The notes under the pieces: generated by a model
Database searches by the model: none
Told to the model about the DNA's origin: nothing
What the model saw: only the letters and a program-made list of their open reading frames with translations
Shown: piece by piece, positions 28,591-38,854 of the stretch
Numbering within the stretch: the first letter of the stretch is position 1
Layout: each line of letters starts with the position of its first letter
Position numbers and translations under genes: made by a program
Origin: Hyphomicrobiales bacterium
GTDB lineage: Bacteria > Pseudomonadota > Alphaproteobacteria > JAPOUT01
Length of the DNA stretch: 64,000 bases
Assembly: GCA_026708505.1 (NCBI GenBank)
Contig: JAPOUU010000102.1
Location: 1-64,000, forward strand
Direction: 5' to 3'

Positions 28591-29375
28591 GCGACTGCAC
28601 GCTTTGCCATCACATTAACCAAATGCGCGCGATAATCCGCCGCGCCATGCAGATCCGACAAAAGCGAATCCGCCGACGGTGAAATCCCCTCGAGCGCATC
28701 CGCGCTCCAATTATTCGCAAGGGCGGATTCCATTTCCGTCATTCGGAACACGCCGTTCACACCCGCGCCCGTGACCGCAACGCGAACACCCGCTTCGGTT
28801 TGCGCGACAAAAACGCCGGCAAGCGCGTAGCGTGATGCGGGATTTGGAAATTTCTCGTAAGCGGCGAGCTTGGGAACGGGAAAGCTAATCTCGGTGATGA
28901 TCTCATGCTCTTCCAAAGCGGTTTCAAACAAGCCTGTGAAGAAATCATCGGCGGAAATATTGCGCTTGTCGGTCTGGATGGTTGCACCGAGTGCGAGACA
29001 AGCGGCGGGATAATCCGCGGCCGGATCATTATTGGCGATGGAGCCGCCGAGCGTTCCGACGTTTCGAACGTGCGGATCGCCGATTTTGCCGGCAAGGTGC
29101 GCGAGTGCGGGAATTTTTTGTGCGAGTTTTCCGTCACCGGCGACTTGTGCATGCGGCGTTGCGGCACCGACAACAACGCTTGCTTTTTCGACCCGAACAA
29201 ATCGAAGCGCTTCGATTTTTCCAATATCCACCAACGCGCCCGGAGAGGCGAGGTGCTGTTTGAGAGTCGGGATGAGAGTTTGTCCTCCGGCAAGAAGTTT
29301 GGAATCATCGGATACGTCAAGCAGGGCTTGCGCTTGTTCAATGGATGAGGCTCTGTGGTATGTGAAAGGGTACAT
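28578..29375 (-). CDS. coxM: CO dehydrogenase-type flavoprotein subunit (medium)
   Basis: This 265-residue FAD subunit of a molybdenum hydroxylase has the FAD loops AGGQTLIP (about 30-36) and TLGGSIANNDPAADYPA. It passes electrons from the 2Fe-2S subunit to the respiratory chain. It is last in the coxG-coxS-coxL-coxM operon and starts 12 bases after coxL. Confidence 0.86.
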   Translation of the reverse strand: MYPFTYHRASSIEQAQALLDVSDDSKLLAGGQTLIPTLKQHLASPGALVDIGKIEALRFVRVEKASVVVGAATPHAQVAGDGKLAQKIPALAHLAGKIGDPHVRNVGTLGGSIANNDPAADYPAACLALGATIQTDKRNISADDFFTGLFETALEEHEIITEISFPVPKLAAYEKFPNPASRYALAGVFVAQTEAGVRVAVTGAGVNGVFRMTEMESALANNWSADALEGISPSADSLLSDLHGAADYRAHLVNVMAKRAVAQTC

Positions 29376-29387
29376 GGTATCGCGGGG

Positions 29388-31733
29388 TTATGTTTGGATT
29401 GCGCGCCAGACTTTTGCGGGAGTCGCAGGCATGGAGATGTTCTCGTGGCCGATGGCGCTGGTAAGGGCGTTAAGGACGGCTGCCGGGGCGGCGATGGCGC
29501 CGGCTTCGCCGCAACCTTTGACGCCCAGCGGGTTGGAGGGTGCAGGGGTGTTGGTGAAATCAAGGCGCAGGGGCGGAGCGTCGTGCGCCCGCGGCATCGT
29601 GTAATCCATGTAGGAACCGGTGACCAACTGTCCGGTCTCGACATCGTAGACGCCGTTCTCAAGGAGAGCCTGTCCAATGCCCTGGAGAACGCCGCCGTGC
29701 ACCTGCCCTTCGACTATCATGGGATTGATGATGGTGCCGAAGTCATCCACGGCAACATAATCAACTATCTCGACACATCCGGTCTGCGGGTCGACTTCGA
29801 GCTCGCAGATGTGGCATCCGGCGGGGAATGTAAAATTGGTCGGGTCATAGAAAGCCGTCTCTTTCAATCCGGGTTCGATTTCGCTTGTAGAAAACTTGTG
29901 CGCCGTATAGGCGTTGAGGGCGAGTTCCCCCCACGGAATGAATTTATTTGTGCCCTTGATTCGGAAGGCGGCATCGGCGAGTTCAATGTCGTCGGGCTGG
30001 ACTTCCAAAATGTGCGCGGCAATGCGTTTCGCCTTGGTAATGACCTTGTCGAGCGCGCCGTCAATAGCGGACATGCCCACAGCCGCCGACCGCGAGCCAT
30101 AAGTTCCCATGCCGAACTGCACGCTTGCAGTGTCACCGTGAACGATGGTGATGTCTTCGATGGGAATGGTGAGACGGTCGCTTACCAATTGCGCGAAACT
30201 CGTCTCGTGCCCCTGTCCGTGGGAATGGGCGCCGGTCAGCACTTCAACATTTCCGGTGGGATTGACGCGCACTTCCGCGGACTCCCACAAACCTACGCCC
30301 GCGCCGAGTGAGCCGACGGCATTGGACGGAGCAAGCCCGCAGGCTTCAATATAAGTGGAGAATCCGATGCCTCGGAGTTTGCCTTTGGCTTGCGCTTCCT
30401 TTCGACGCTTGTCAAAACTTTTGTAGTCGATCATTTCAGAGGCGCGGTCAATGCAGGCGTTATAATCACCGGTGTCATAATTAAGAATGACAGGGGTTTG
30501 GTGTGGAAACTTCGTTACGAAATTCTTCTTGCGCAGCTCGGCGGGATCTTTGTTTGTCTCCCGAGCGGCGCGTTCAACGAGTCTCTCGACCACGAAGGTT
30601 GCCTCGGGCCTGCCTGCTCCGCGGTAGGCGTCCACGGGAGCGGTATGCGTGTATACGCCTTCAACCTCAACATGGATGGCGGCAATATCGTACTGCCCCG
30701 AGAGCAATGTTCCGTAGAGGTAGGTCGGAACGGAAGAGGAAAAAGTTGAGAGATAAGCCCCGAGGTTTGCAACGGTATGGGCGCGCAGGGCGAGAAAGCG
30801 ACCGTCCCCATCAAGCGCGAGTTCGGCGCGGGTGACATGGTCGCGTCCGTGCGCATCGGACAGGAAGGATTCGGAGCGCTCGGCGGTCCATTTGACCGGA
30901 CGCTGGATCTTCCCCGCAGCCCAGAGGCAGACGGTTTCTTCCGCATAGACGAAAATCTTGGAACCAAATCCGCCGCCGACATCCGGGGAAATGACACGGA
31001 GTTTGTGTTCGGGAGCAACGCCGACAAAGGCGGACAGCACCAGCCGTTCAACGTGGGGATTTTGGCTCGTGGTGTAGAGGGTGTAATCGCCGGAACCGGG
31101 ATTGTAATCACCCAGCGCCGCGCGCGGCTCAATGGCATTGGGAATGAGACGGTTGTTAACAATGTCCAAGTGCGTGACGTGCGCGGCTTTGTCGAAGGCG
31201 GCATCGGTTGCCTCTTTGTCTCCAAGTTCCCAATGGAAGCAAAGATTTTTATCGATGTCCTCGTGAACTTTTGGAGCGTTCTGGTTTTGCGCTTGCGCGG
31301 GTTCAACGACGGCATCAAGTTCCTCGTAAGAAACAGCGACGGCCTCCGCTCCCAAACGAGCGGCCTCCCGGGATTCTCCAATCACAACGGCAACACAATC
31401 ACCAACATATCGGACGCGCTCGGGAGCAAGCGATGGATGCCCTCCCACTTTCATGGGCTCGCCGTCTTTAGAAGTAACCGTCCAGCCGCAGATGAGTCCG
31501 CCCAGCCCGTCGGCTTCCATGTCCTTGCCGGTGAAGACTTTGACAACGCCCTTGAGGGCAAGCGCATCCTTCGCATCAATGCCGGTGACTTTGGCATGAG
31601 CGTGGGGCGAGCGCACGAAGCTGGCATACACTTGCCCGGGGAGGTTGATGTCATCCGTATAGCGGCCGTTTCCGGTAATAAAGCGCTTGTCTTCGGTGCG
31701 CTCAATACGAGCGCCAATGCCCGTGTTGCTCAT
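29388..31733 (-). CDS. coxL: Form II CO dehydrogenase-type molybdopterin subunit (large)
   Basis: This 781-residue molybdenum-cofactor subunit has DVGGGFGSK (252-260), the active-site loop AYRGAGR at 369-375, and [11 protein letters not shown] near the C-terminus, which holds the catalytic Glu. True CO-oxidising form I enzymes carry AYxCSFR, so this is form II, whose physiological substrate is often unclear. ATG 31733 overlaps the coxS end by four bases. The frame remains open 22 codons upstream without support. Confidence 0.87.
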   Translation of the reverse strand: MSNTGIGARIERTEDKRFITGNGRYTDDINLPGQVYASFVRSPHAHAKVTGIDAKDALALKGVVKVFTGKDMEADGLGGLICGWTVTSKDGEPMKVGGHPSLAPERVRYVGDCVAVVIGESREAARLGAEAVAVSYEELDAVVEPAQAQNQNAPKVHEDIDKNLCFHWELGDKEATDAAFDKAAHVTHLDIVNNRLIPNAIEPRAALGDYNPGSGDYTLYTTSQNPHVERLVLSAFVGVAPEHKLRVISPDVGGGFGSKIFVYAEETVCLWAAGKIQRPVKWTAERSESFLSDAHGRDHVTRAELALDGDGRFLALRAHTVANLGAYLSTFSSSVPTYLYGTLLSGQYDIAAIHVEVEGVYTHTAPVDAYRGAGRPEATFVVERLVERAARETNKDPAELRKKNFVTKFPHQTPVILNYDTGDYNACIDRASEMIDYKSFDKRRKEAQAKGKLRGIGFSTYIEACGLAPSNAVGSLGAGVGLWESAEVRVNPTGNVEVLTGAHSHGQGHETSFAQLVSDRLTIPIEDITIVHGDTASVQFGMGTYGSRSAAVGMSAIDGALDKVITKAKRIAAHILEVQPDDIELADAAFRIKGTNKFIPWGELALNAYTAHKFSTSEIEPGLKETAFYDPTNFTFPAGCHICELEVDPQTGCVEIVDYVAVDDFGTIINPMIVEGQVHGGVLQGIGQALLENGVYDVETGQLVTGSYMDYTMPRAHDAPPLRLDFTNTPAPSNPLGVKGCGEAGAIAAPAAVLNALTSAIGHENISMPATPAKVWRAIQT

Positions 31734-32197
31734 CCGCGCATCTCCTTTGCCGCCGAGAGAATTGCGGCGATGATGTTCTGATATCCTGTGCAACGGCAAA
31801 TGTTTCCTTCGAGTTGCTCGCGCACGCTGTGTTCGTCCAGGTCATTGGTGTTTTCGATGATATCAACAGCGGCCATGATCATTCCCGGCGTGCAAAACCC
31901 GCACTGCAATGCATGATGTTGCTGGAAGGCTCTTTGCACCGGGTGCAATTCGCCGTTTTTCTGGATGCCTTCGATGGTTGTGATGTCGGCACCATCGGCC
32001 TGGGCCGCGAGCATAGTGCAGGACTTCACCGCACGACCGTTGAGATGGACAACACACGCGCCGCATTGGGAAGTATCACATCCGATGTGCGTTCCGGTAA
32101 GATTAAGTTTGTCGCGCAGGAAATATGCGAGCAACTGGGCTCCATCAACATCGGCGTTAACCTGTTCGCCGTTGATGCGCATTGAAACTTTTGTCAT
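31730..32197 (-). CDS. coxS: CO dehydrogenase-type 2Fe-2S subunit (small)
   Basis: This 155-residue electron-transfer subunit has a plant-type [2Fe-2S] site ([12 protein letters not shown], then SC) and a second helical site (CGFCTPGM and CRCTGY). ATG 32197 ([11 protein letters not shown]) is the usual start. The longer open frame is not supported. It is located 43 bases after coxG and coupled to coxL. Confidence 0.9.
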   Translation of the reverse strand: MTKVSMRINGEQVNADVDGAQLLAYFLRDKLNLTGTHIGCDTSQCGACVVHLNGRAVKSCTMLAAQADGADITTIEGIQKNGELHPVQRAFQQHHALQCGFCTPGMIMAAVDIIENTNDLDEHSVREQLEGNICRCTGYQNIIAAILSAAKEMRG

Positions 32198-32240
32198 GAT
32201 TCTCAGCCTCCCGGAAAAAGAATCACCTCCCTGCCCCCGA

Positions 32241-32819
32241 TTATACCGCAACGAGATAAACAAACAAGGCAAAAATTACCACCACTGTTGCGGCGATGAT
32301 GAGTTTGGATGTCCGTGTCGTGGAATATTTTGTTTTTACGGGGGTTTGCGTGACGACCGGGACGCTGTCAGGCGAATCGGGGGATGTGAGAATCTGTGCA
32401 AGATTCGCGAAAAACTCCTCGGTCATGCGCGTTGCCGTAGCATCAATGAGTCGTTGTCCTATCTGTGCGAGTTTTCCGCCGACAGTTGAGCGCGCCTCGT
32501 AAGTCAGAAGCGTTTTATTGTCCTCGGCGTCTTGCAGGACAACTTCGCCGGTTCCTTTTGCAAAACCTGCAACACCCTTGCCTTCGGCGTGGATGGTATA
32601 GCGTTCGTTTGGAACAACATCAGAGAGTTGAATGTGTCCCTTGAAGTTTGCAGCAACGGGCCCGACTTTCATTTGCGTTTCGATATTGTATTGAGTGTCA
32701 CCGACTCGTTCGATGCTTTTGGCGCCGGGAAGGATACGCTCGAGAGTTTCGGGATCGTTGAGTGCTCGCCACACCTCCGAACGCGAGGCGGGGATGATAC
32801 GGCTACCGGAAAGTTTCAT
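32241..32819 (-). CDS. coxG: CoxG family protein (SRPBCC domain) with a C-terminal membrane anchor
   Basis: This 192-residue protein has a START-like hydrophobic-pocket domain over residues 1-145 ([20 protein letters not shown] at the start). A Ser/Thr/Pro linker and a single C-terminal helix ([19 protein letters not shown]) follow. CoxG proteins help dock CO dehydrogenase to the membrane. It leads the coxGSLM operon. The tail anchor agrees with a membrane-recruiting role. Confidence 0.85.
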   Translation of the reverse strand: MKLSGSRIIPASRSEVWRALNDPETLERILPGAKSIERVGDTQYNIETQMKVGPVAANFKGHIQLSDVVPNERYTIHAEGKGVAGFAKGTGEVVLQDAEDNKTLLTYEARSTVGGKLAQIGQRLIDATATRMTEEFFANLAQILTSPDSPDSVPVVTQTPVKTKYSTTRTSKLIIAATVVVIFALFVYLVAV

Positions 32820-32920
32820 ACTTCATATTGTAAAGATTCCATCGCGTGAGCGCAAATATGTTCCTTGGAAAGGATGCCGAATCGGGCGACAATAAGGATT
32901 GAAATATTGGAGGCATTCTC

Positions 32921-33187
32921 ATGAATCAGCAAAAACAATCCCAGCCCGCTACTTTAGAAGAGAACATCCGAGCTTACGAAGCACAACAGGAAGAACTGGA
33001 AAAATATTACAAGGGCAAATATGTGGTTTTCTACAATTGCGAGAGAATCGACAGTTTCGATAACTTCGATAGCGCCGCCCGGGAAGCCGTCCGCAGGTTT
33101 AACCGTGGACCCTATCTGATCCGTAAGGTCGGGGAGAAAGAAATAATACGTCTGCCTTCTTCGGTGATACTCCCCCATATTTCATAG
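32921..33187 (+). CDS. Small hypothetical protein (DUF5678-like)
   Basis: This 88-residue protein has an N-terminal charged helix (about 1-28) followed by YYKGKYVVFYNCERIDSF and a region ending KEIIRLPSSVILPHIS. The 'Y-x-G-K-[YW]-V' strand with a following helix recalls DUF5678, but the match is loose. ATG 32921 follows a TTGGAGG site and the gene stands alone, divergent from coxG. Function unknown. Confidence 0.55.
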   Translation: MNQQKQSQPATLEENIRAYEAQQEELEKYYKGKYVVFYNCERIDSFDNFDSAAREAVRRFNRGPYLIRKVGEKEIIRLPSSVILPHIS

Positions 33188-33298
33188 GCACGCTCCTGCA
33201 TGCCTAAAATTGAATCGAGCCCACGTTAGTTTTGATTTAACATTCGGCCCGTCGAAGTAGCGGAGATTATATCCGGGCTTCCCAAACAAATGCGCGGG

Positions 33299-34252
33299 TT
33301 ACTCGCGGAGTAGATCATGGGCGTGAACGATGCCGCAGGCGCGACCTTCTTCCACAACGAAGAGACAGGTGATTCGCACCCGGTTCACGAGCGCGATCGC
33401 TTCGGCAACAAGGATATCGGGCTCAACGGTAACGGGGTCGAGAGTCATAACTTCACGGGTACGGCGCTGCAAGAGCCCGTCTTCCATGTGCCGCCTTAAA
33501 TCTCCATCGGTGATAACGCCGACGAGTTTGTCATCTTCGGTGATTCCCAAACACCCGAAACCTTTGCGGGACATCACAACCAACGCCTCCGACATCAACG
33601 TATCCGGCGCCACCAACGGGAGATGCTCGCCGGTATGCATGACATCGCGCACGCGCATGAGTCGGGATCCAAGCGCTCCGCCGGGATGGAACTCGCGCAT
33701 TTGCGCGGGCGAAAACCCACGCCGCTCCATCAACGCAACCGCAAGCGCATCGCCCAACGCCAATTGCATGGTGGTCGAAGTCGTCGGCGCAAGTCCGTTA
33801 GGGCAAGCTTCTTCGGATTTGGGAAGTTCAAGGACAACATCGCCTGCACGCGCCAGTGCGCTTGAGGCTTCCGAAGTGACGGCGAGAAGGGGAATGGAGA
33901 ATCGTTTTGCGTAGGTGACGAGATTGTGAAGTTCGGCTGTTTCCCCCGAGCGCGAGAACATAACGAGCGCATCGTCTTTTCGAATCATGCCCAGGTCCCC
34001 GTGGCTGGCTTCTGCCGGATGGACAAAGTAGGCGGGTGTTCCGGTGGATGCGAATGTTGCGGCAATTTTTGCGCTGATATGCCCGCTTTTCCCCATACCC
34101 GAGACAATCACGCGTCCGCCGACCTTGTGCAGCAAGTCCACGGCTTGTTCGAAGGACTCGCCAAGCGATTGTTGGAGCTGCTCGAGTCCGCGCGTTTCGA
34201 GAGTAAGGGTTTGACGGGCGGATTCGAGAGCGGAGTGTTTTTTCTTTGCCAT
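33299..34252 (-). CDS. kdsD: Arabinose-5-phosphate isomerase (KdsD/KpsF/GutQ)
   Basis: This 317-residue enzyme interconverts ribulose 5-phosphate and arabinose 5-phosphate, feeding Kdo synthesis for lipopolysaccharide. A SIS domain (VIVSGMGKSGHISAKIA, MFSRSGETAEL, and a catalytic His in HPAEASHGDLG) is followed by two CBS domains. It lies two bases after ugd, so galU-ugd-kdsD is an envelope-sugar operon. Confidence 0.93.
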   Translation of the reverse strand: MAKKKHSALESARQTLTLETRGLEQLQQSLGESFEQAVDLLHKVGGRVIVSGMGKSGHISAKIAATFASTGTPAYFVHPAEASHGDLGMIRKDDALVMFSRSGETAELHNLVTYAKRFSIPLLAVTSEASSALARAGDVVLELPKSEEACPNGLAPTTSTTMQLALGDALAVALMERRGFSPAQMREFHPGGALGSRLMRVRDVMHTGEHLPLVAPDTLMSEALVVMSRKGFGCLGITEDDKLVGVITDGDLRRHMEDGLLQRRTREVMTLDPVTVEPDILVAEAIALVNRVRITCLFVVEEGRACGIVHAHDLLRE

Positions 34253-34254
34253 GG

Positions 34255-35601
34255 TTAGACTGCCTTTAAGTTTGCACCGGATTTACGCTCAGACATTGGC
34301 GCTCGCCCGATAGAGTGATATTGAAATCCGGCGGCAACGACATCTTCGGCGCGGTAGATGTTGCGCAAATCGATGAGAGTGTTTCCGTTCATGCGTTTCC
34401 GCAAGAGTGAAAAATCCAACGAGCGAAATTCCTTCCATTCCGTGAGTATGACAGCAATGTCCGCGCCGTCCAACGCCGCATAGCAGTCCTCTTTCCAGTC
34501 AATGCCGTCGATGAGTTGAGCGGCGGCTTTCATTCCATGAGGGTCGAAGGCTTGAATCTTTGCACCGGCATCGCACAGAGCCGGAAGAATGACGAGACTC
34601 GGAGCTTCACGCATATCATCGGTTTCAGGTTTGAAGGTGACACCGAGAACACCAATGGTTTTGCCGCGAACGTCACCGCCGACAGCGTTGATAATTTTTG
34701 CCGCCATGTTCTTTTTGCGCTCCGTGTTGGCTTCGATGGTTGCTTCGATGGTGCGAATTCGCACACCGAGGGTTTTCGCCATTGATAACAATGCCTTTGT
34801 ATCTTTCGGGAAGCAAGAACCACCAAAACCGGGGCCGGGACGCAAACATCCGTGGGCAATGCGTGTATCGGATCCAATGATATGCGCAACGGTTTCAACA
34901 TCTGCGCCGGCAATTTCGCAGATGTCGGCAATTTCATCAATCATTGCAATCTTGGCGGCGAGGAATCCGTTCGCGGCATATTTGCTGATTTCCGCGGTTC
35001 GCCTGTCGGTGAAGAGAACGGGAGTTTCATTGAGCGCGAAGGGATGATAAAGCGACTCCATGACGGCTTGCGCGCGCTCGGAGTTAACGCCAACAACGAC
35101 ACGTTCGGGATGGATGAAATCTTCGATGGCCTCACCTTGTCGAAGAAACTCCGGATTGGCGACAACATCAAAATCAAGATCGGGACGCGTTTGCGCGATG
35201 AGAGATTCGATTTCATCGGAGGTTCCCACCGGCACGGTTGATTTCATCACCACGGTGCATTGTTGCTGCAATGCGGGAATGATTTCCTTGAGAGCGTCGC
35301 GCACGTCGGAAATGTCGGCGCCAAAGTCGGCGCGCCGTGACGGCGTGCCGACGGCGATAAAGACAATGGCGCAATCGCGCACGGCGCCGGGAGCATCGGC
35401 AGAGAAGCGAAGCCGTTGCGCATCAAGAACTTCTTCGAGCAGACGCTCGAGTCCCGGCTCAAAGAAGGGTATGCGGCGTTGTTCAAGGAGATCCAGCCGT
35501 TCGCGGTTTCGCTCAACGCATACGACCTCGTAACCGAAACTCGCCAAACACGCCGCCGAGACCAGCCCGACATATCCACCGCCTATCATTGCGATTTTCA
35601 T
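34255..35601 (-). CDS. ugd: UDP-glucose 6-dehydrogenase
   Basis: This 448-residue NAD enzyme oxidises UDP-glucose to UDP-glucuronate for polysaccharides. It has an N-terminal Rossmann motif GGGYVGLVSAACLA, the catalytic cysteine in GFGGSCFPKDT (about 260) and a C-terminal UDP-binding domain with GVTFKPETDDMREAPS. Its start overlaps galU by four bases. Confidence 0.94.
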   Translation of the reverse strand: MKIAMIGGGYVGLVSAACLASFGYEVVCVERNRERLDLLEQRRIPFFEPGLERLLEEVLDAQRLRFSADAPGAVRDCAIVFIAVGTPSRRADFGADISDVRDALKEIIPALQQQCTVVMKSTVPVGTSDEIESLIAQTRPDLDFDVVANPEFLRQGEAIEDFIHPERVVVGVNSERAQAVMESLYHPFALNETPVLFTDRRTAEISKYAANGFLAAKIAMIDEIADICEIAGADVETVAHIIGSDTRIAHGCLRPGPGFGGSCFPKDTKALLSMAKTLGVRIRTIEATIEANTERKKNMAAKIINAVGGDVRGKTIGVLGVTFKPETDDMREAPSLVILPALCDAGAKIQAFDPHGMKAAAQLIDGIDWKEDCYAALDGADIAVILTEWKEFRSLDFSLLRKRMNGNTLIDLRNIYRAEDVVAAGFQYHSIGRAPMSERKSGANLKAV

Positions 35602-36461
35602 GACATCACCTTCGAGCGCGCGAGAGTTGCGGCAAGAAATCCTTCTTTACTGCCGCAATCATAACGCTCGCCGTTGAAGAGCAGCGCGCACGTAGAAGCG
35701 TTGCTTTTGATCAGGGTCTCGAGGGCATCGGTGAGAGGCGTGTCCTCCTTGCCTTCCTCGACTTTCTCGGATGGTTGCAACAATTCGAACACATCGGCGG
35801 GAAGAATATAGCGCCCGATGATTGCAAGGTTTGAAGGTGCGTTTTCGGGCGCAGGTTTTTCAATGACGCCGTGAAGCTCAACCGGTTCGCTGCCAACCTT
35901 TCCGCCACCGATATCAAGAATCCCGTAGCGGTGGCACTCTTTTTGATCGACTTGCTGCATTGCCAATAGAAATCCGTCTTTTTGTTTTTGGTATGCCGAA
36001 ACGAGGGAAGAAAGGCACCCGGGCTTTGCAAAGAGAAGTTCATCGGGAAGCAGCACGGCAAAACTCTCATCGCCTATAATCTCGCGTGACAGCCATATTG
36101 CGTTTCCCAGTCCCAAGGGATGTTTTTGTTCAACGAAATGCACGGCGCCGGGCGTCGGCAGTTGCGCGCGCCACTTCTCCGCCTGCTCGCTCTTACCCGC
36201 AGCGCGCAAGCGCCGCTCCAGGACTCCGTTATTGGAGAAATAATTTTCGATGATGGTTTGTTGATTATATTCGTTTGAGATAACGAAGATGCACTCCTCG
36301 CAACCGGCTTCGATGGCCTCGAGGACGCAAAAATGAAGAAGGGGCGTATCAACGACGGGAATCATTTCTTTTGGCGTAGCGAGGGTGAGGGGAAGGAATC
36401 GTGTCCCTGTTCCGCCGATGGGGAAGATGGCTTTGCGGATGCGAGAAGGGTTCGTGGTCAT
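35598..36461 (-). CDS. galU: UTP-glucose-1-phosphate uridylyltransferase
   Basis: This 287-residue nucleotidyltransferase makes UDP-glucose. It begins with the pyrophosphorylase signature FPIGGTGTRFLPLTLATPKEM and includes FVEQKHPLGLGNAI. It is first in the galU-ugd-kdsD operon and divergent from the transglycosylase gene at 36543. Length is normal. Confidence 0.94.
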   Translation of the reverse strand: MTTNPSRIRKAIFPIGGTGTRFLPLTLATPKEMIPVVDTPLLHFCVLEAIEAGCEECIFVISNEYNQQTIIENYFSNNGVLERRLRAAGKSEQAEKWRAQLPTPGAVHFVEQKHPLGLGNAIWLSREIIGDESFAVLLPDELLFAKPGCLSSLVSAYQKQKDGFLLAMQQVDQKECHRYGILDIGGGKVGSEPVELHGVIEKPAPENAPSNLAIIGRYILPADVFELLQPSEKVEEGKEDTPLTDALETLIKSNASTCALLFNGERYDCGSKEGFLAATLARSKVMS

Positions 36462-36542
36462 GGTTAGGTAGGTAGAACTGGACGCAGGAATTTTATAGGT
36501 TAGGATACTATAACGGAAGCGATGTAGAAAGGGAGAAAGCGG

Positions 36543-37724
36543 ATGCGATTGCTTTTCTTATTTGGCTGTTTTCTAGCGATGACGTCGTGTGTGGCGGCGC
36601 AGGAGGATGACTCTCGACAATGGAGCGTCTGGCTGGAGGATTTGCGCGAATCTTTTATCAGCGAAGGCATTTCGGGGCGGACGTTTGACCGCGCGCTGGG
36701 AGATACCACGCCGGACGAGCGCGTGCTGCGTTTGGACAGTGAGCAGCCCGAGTTTGTTCGCCCCATATGGGAGTATCTTGAAGGTGCGGTTTCTTCGCAA
36801 CGCATCTCAAAAGGACAAGAGATGATCGCGCGTCATGGCGATTTGCTCGAGCGCATCTCCGAAGAGCACGGCGTCGCGACCGAGGTGCTGGTTTCGATTT
36901 GGGGAATAGAGACAAACTACGGGAGTAACAAGGGACGTCTCCATGTTCCCCGCTCGCTGGCGACGCTTGCTTACGGGAGCGACCGTCATGCGTTTGGACG
37001 CGAGCAACTGCTTTCGGCGATGCAATTGCTGGAAGAGGGGGTGATGTCGTCGGAGTCCATGGTCGGCTCTTGGGCCGGAGCGTTGGGGCATATGCAGTTT
37101 CTTCCATCGAACTATCAAACCTATGGTGTTGATTATGACGGGGACGGCGTTCGAGATTTATCGGGAAGCGTCCCGGATGCGATTGCCTCGGCTGCGGGAT
37201 TCTTGCGGGCAAAAGGATGGCGTCGCGGAGAAGATTGGGGAATGGAGGTGGTTGTTCCCGACGGGTTTGATTATGGCCTGGCAAAATCGTCCGTTCGAAA
37301 GACGGGGGAGGACTGGGAACGATTGGGAGTAAGAGGTGTTGGCGGCAGCTTGCCGGCAGAGGAGGGATATTTGTTGTTGCTCGCGGGTCATCGCGGGCCG
37401 GTATTTTTTGTTGGGAAAAACTTCGAAGTACTGAAACGATACAATCCTTCGACGGCGTATGCGATGGCAGTGTCCAGATTATCGGACTGTTTGAATGATT
37501 GCGTCGGGCTGTTAGGGAGTTGGCCTGTTGAGGACGGAGTGCTAAGTCGCGGAGAGAAAATTTCGCTGCAGCGCGGTTTGGTGGCGGCGGGTTATGACAT
37601 TGGCGTGGACGGGATTGTCGGCCCAAATACAAGGGCTGCGTTGCGTTCTTGGCAGCGTGCGAACGGCGAGGTTGTCGATGGTTATCCAACGCGTTCGCTG
37701 CTGCAACGCTTGAATGGCGAGTGA
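36543..37724 (+). CDS. Lytic murein transglycosylase (MltB family) with peptidoglycan-binding domain
   Basis: This 393-residue exported protein cleaves glycan strands. Residues 1-20 are a signal peptide. Cys16 follows Met-Thr-Ser, a poor lipobox, so it is more likely soluble periplasmic. The catalytic glutamate is in SIWGIETNYG (Glu123), followed by WAGALGHMQFLPSNY. A C-terminal PG_binding_1 domain (about 330-390, with GVDGIVGPNTRAALRSWQ) completes it. Confidence 0.9.
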   Translation: MRLLFLFGCFLAMTSCVAAQEDDSRQWSVWLEDLRESFISEGISGRTFDRALGDTTPDERVLRLDSEQPEFVRPIWEYLEGAVSSQRISKGQEMIARHGDLLERISEEHGVATEVLVSIWGIETNYGSNKGRLHVPRSLATLAYGSDRHAFGREQLLSAMQLLEEGVMSSESMVGSWAGALGHMQFLPSNYQTYGVDYDGDGVRDLSGSVPDAIASAAGFLRAKGWRRGEDWGMEVVVPDGFDYGLAKSSVRKTGEDWERLGVRGVGGSLPAEEGYLLLLAGHRGPVFFVGKNFEVLKRYNPSTAYAMAVSRLSDCLNDCVGLLGSWPVEDGVLSRGEKISLQRGLVAAGYDIGVDGIVGPNTRAALRSWQRANGEVVDGYPTRSLLQRLNGE

Positions 37725-37754
37725 ATTTAAACGTTTCAATTTTTGGAAACGCAG

Positions 37755-38124
37755 CTAGACGGGCTTTGTCACATCGCCGGTCGAATCGCTTTCCTTGACC
37801 GGTTCACGATTAACCGCCTCTTGCGTTTTACTTGAGTCGTTTTTGTTTTTCTTTGCTGCCGCTTTCTTTTGTTTTTTAGCCGATCGGGCAACCAGTTTTC
37901 TTGCTTCCTACCCGGCCTCGCCGAGCAATTCATGTCTGATGACCTGCTTTTCTATCATGTCTTTAATTTGCTCAAGCGGTATCGGTTTCATGCCGTTTTT
38001 TAATTTTCGCAATTCACTGCGGAAGACACGCAAAATTGGGTCGGTTGATAGTAGCGCTCCCACTGCATACGGACTGAAGACTTGACTATGTTCATAAAAT
38101 TTATCTATGAAGTTTTTCTGAACG
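37755..38124 (-). pseudogene. Decayed coding fragment with an in-frame amber codon
   Basis: Directly after the ybbA stop, a minus-strand frame reads VQKNFIDKFYEHSQVFSPYA and later LRVFRSELRKLKNG. It meets TAG at 37910-37908 and then continues in the same frame for 50 codons (EARKLVARSAKKQKKAAAKK) to TAG at 37757. It has no start codon or ribosome site of its own outside ybbA. It looks like the tail of a larger protein of unrecognised family left after a deletion. The permease gene that normally follows ybbA is missing here. Confidence 0.55.
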
Positions 38125-38130
38125 CCGCGC

Positions 38131-38805
38131 TTACACAACACGACCATCCGCCATCCGCACGACCCTTCCGCATCGCCTCGCCAGCCCTTCATCATGTGTA
38201 ATCAGCAACAAACTCGAACCCTTCCGATCACACGCCCCAAACAGCAAATCCATCACAATGCCGCCCGAAGCGCCGTCCAAATTCCCCGTCGGCTCGTCCG
38301 CCAATAAAATATCCGGCTCCCCGACCAACGCCCTCGCCAAAGCAACACGCTGTTGTTCCCCTCCGGACAACTCGCCCGGGTAATGATTCAAACGATGCTC
38401 CAGCCCTACCAGCCCCAGCTCCTCTCGGGCACGGGCATCCGCATCCGCAACACCGGCGAACTCCAGCGGTAACATCACATTCTCCAATGCCGTCATCGTC
38501 GAAACCAAATGAAACGATTGAAACACAATCCCGACATGATCCCGACGAAACCTGGCCAGTCCGTCTTCATCCAACCGGCATAAATCTTCGCCGGCGACGA
38601 TAACCCCTCCTTCGTCAACACCCTCCAACCCTGCGACCACCATCAACAAGGTGCTTTTGCCCGCGCCGCTGGGACCGACCAGCCCCACCGATTCGCCCTT
38701 AAATAATTCCAAGTTAATCCCTCGCAAAATGTTGACCTCGCCGGCGTTCCCCTCCAAACTCAATCGAACATTCTGCAAATGCACCGCCACGTCCCGTTTT
38801 TCCAT
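38131..38805 (-). CDS. ybbA: ABC transporter ATPase, YbbA/LolD type
   Basis: This 224-residue MacB/LolD-family ATPase has Walker A GPSGAGKST (44-52), the signature LSGGEQQRVALARAL and Walker B LLADEPTGNLD. It is divergent from the tesA esterase, 49 bases away, the same neighbourhood as ybbA-ybbP/tesA in many proteobacteria. The expected large permease (YbbP) is absent and a decayed fragment follows. The ATPase may be an orphan. Confidence 0.85.
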   Translation of the reverse strand: MEKRDVAVHLQNVRLSLEGNAGEVNILRGINLELFKGESVGLVGPSGAGKSTLLMVVAGLEGVDEGGVIVAGEDLCRLDEDGLARFRRDHVGIVFQSFHLVSTMTALENVMLPLEFAGVADADARAREELGLVGLEHRLNHYPGELSGGEQQRVALARALVGEPDILLADEPTGNLDGASGGIVMDLLFGACDRKGSSLLLITHDEGLARRCGRVVRMADGRVV

Positions 38806-38854
38806 TTTATCCTTCCTGTGTTTTCAATCGTCCCTCAACCCCTATGGATATAGA

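Noticed and set aside
37795-38085. 96-codon plus-strand frame, Phe/Ser-rich
   Set aside because: It is antisense to the Lys/Ala-rich decayed fragment, which explains its odd composition.
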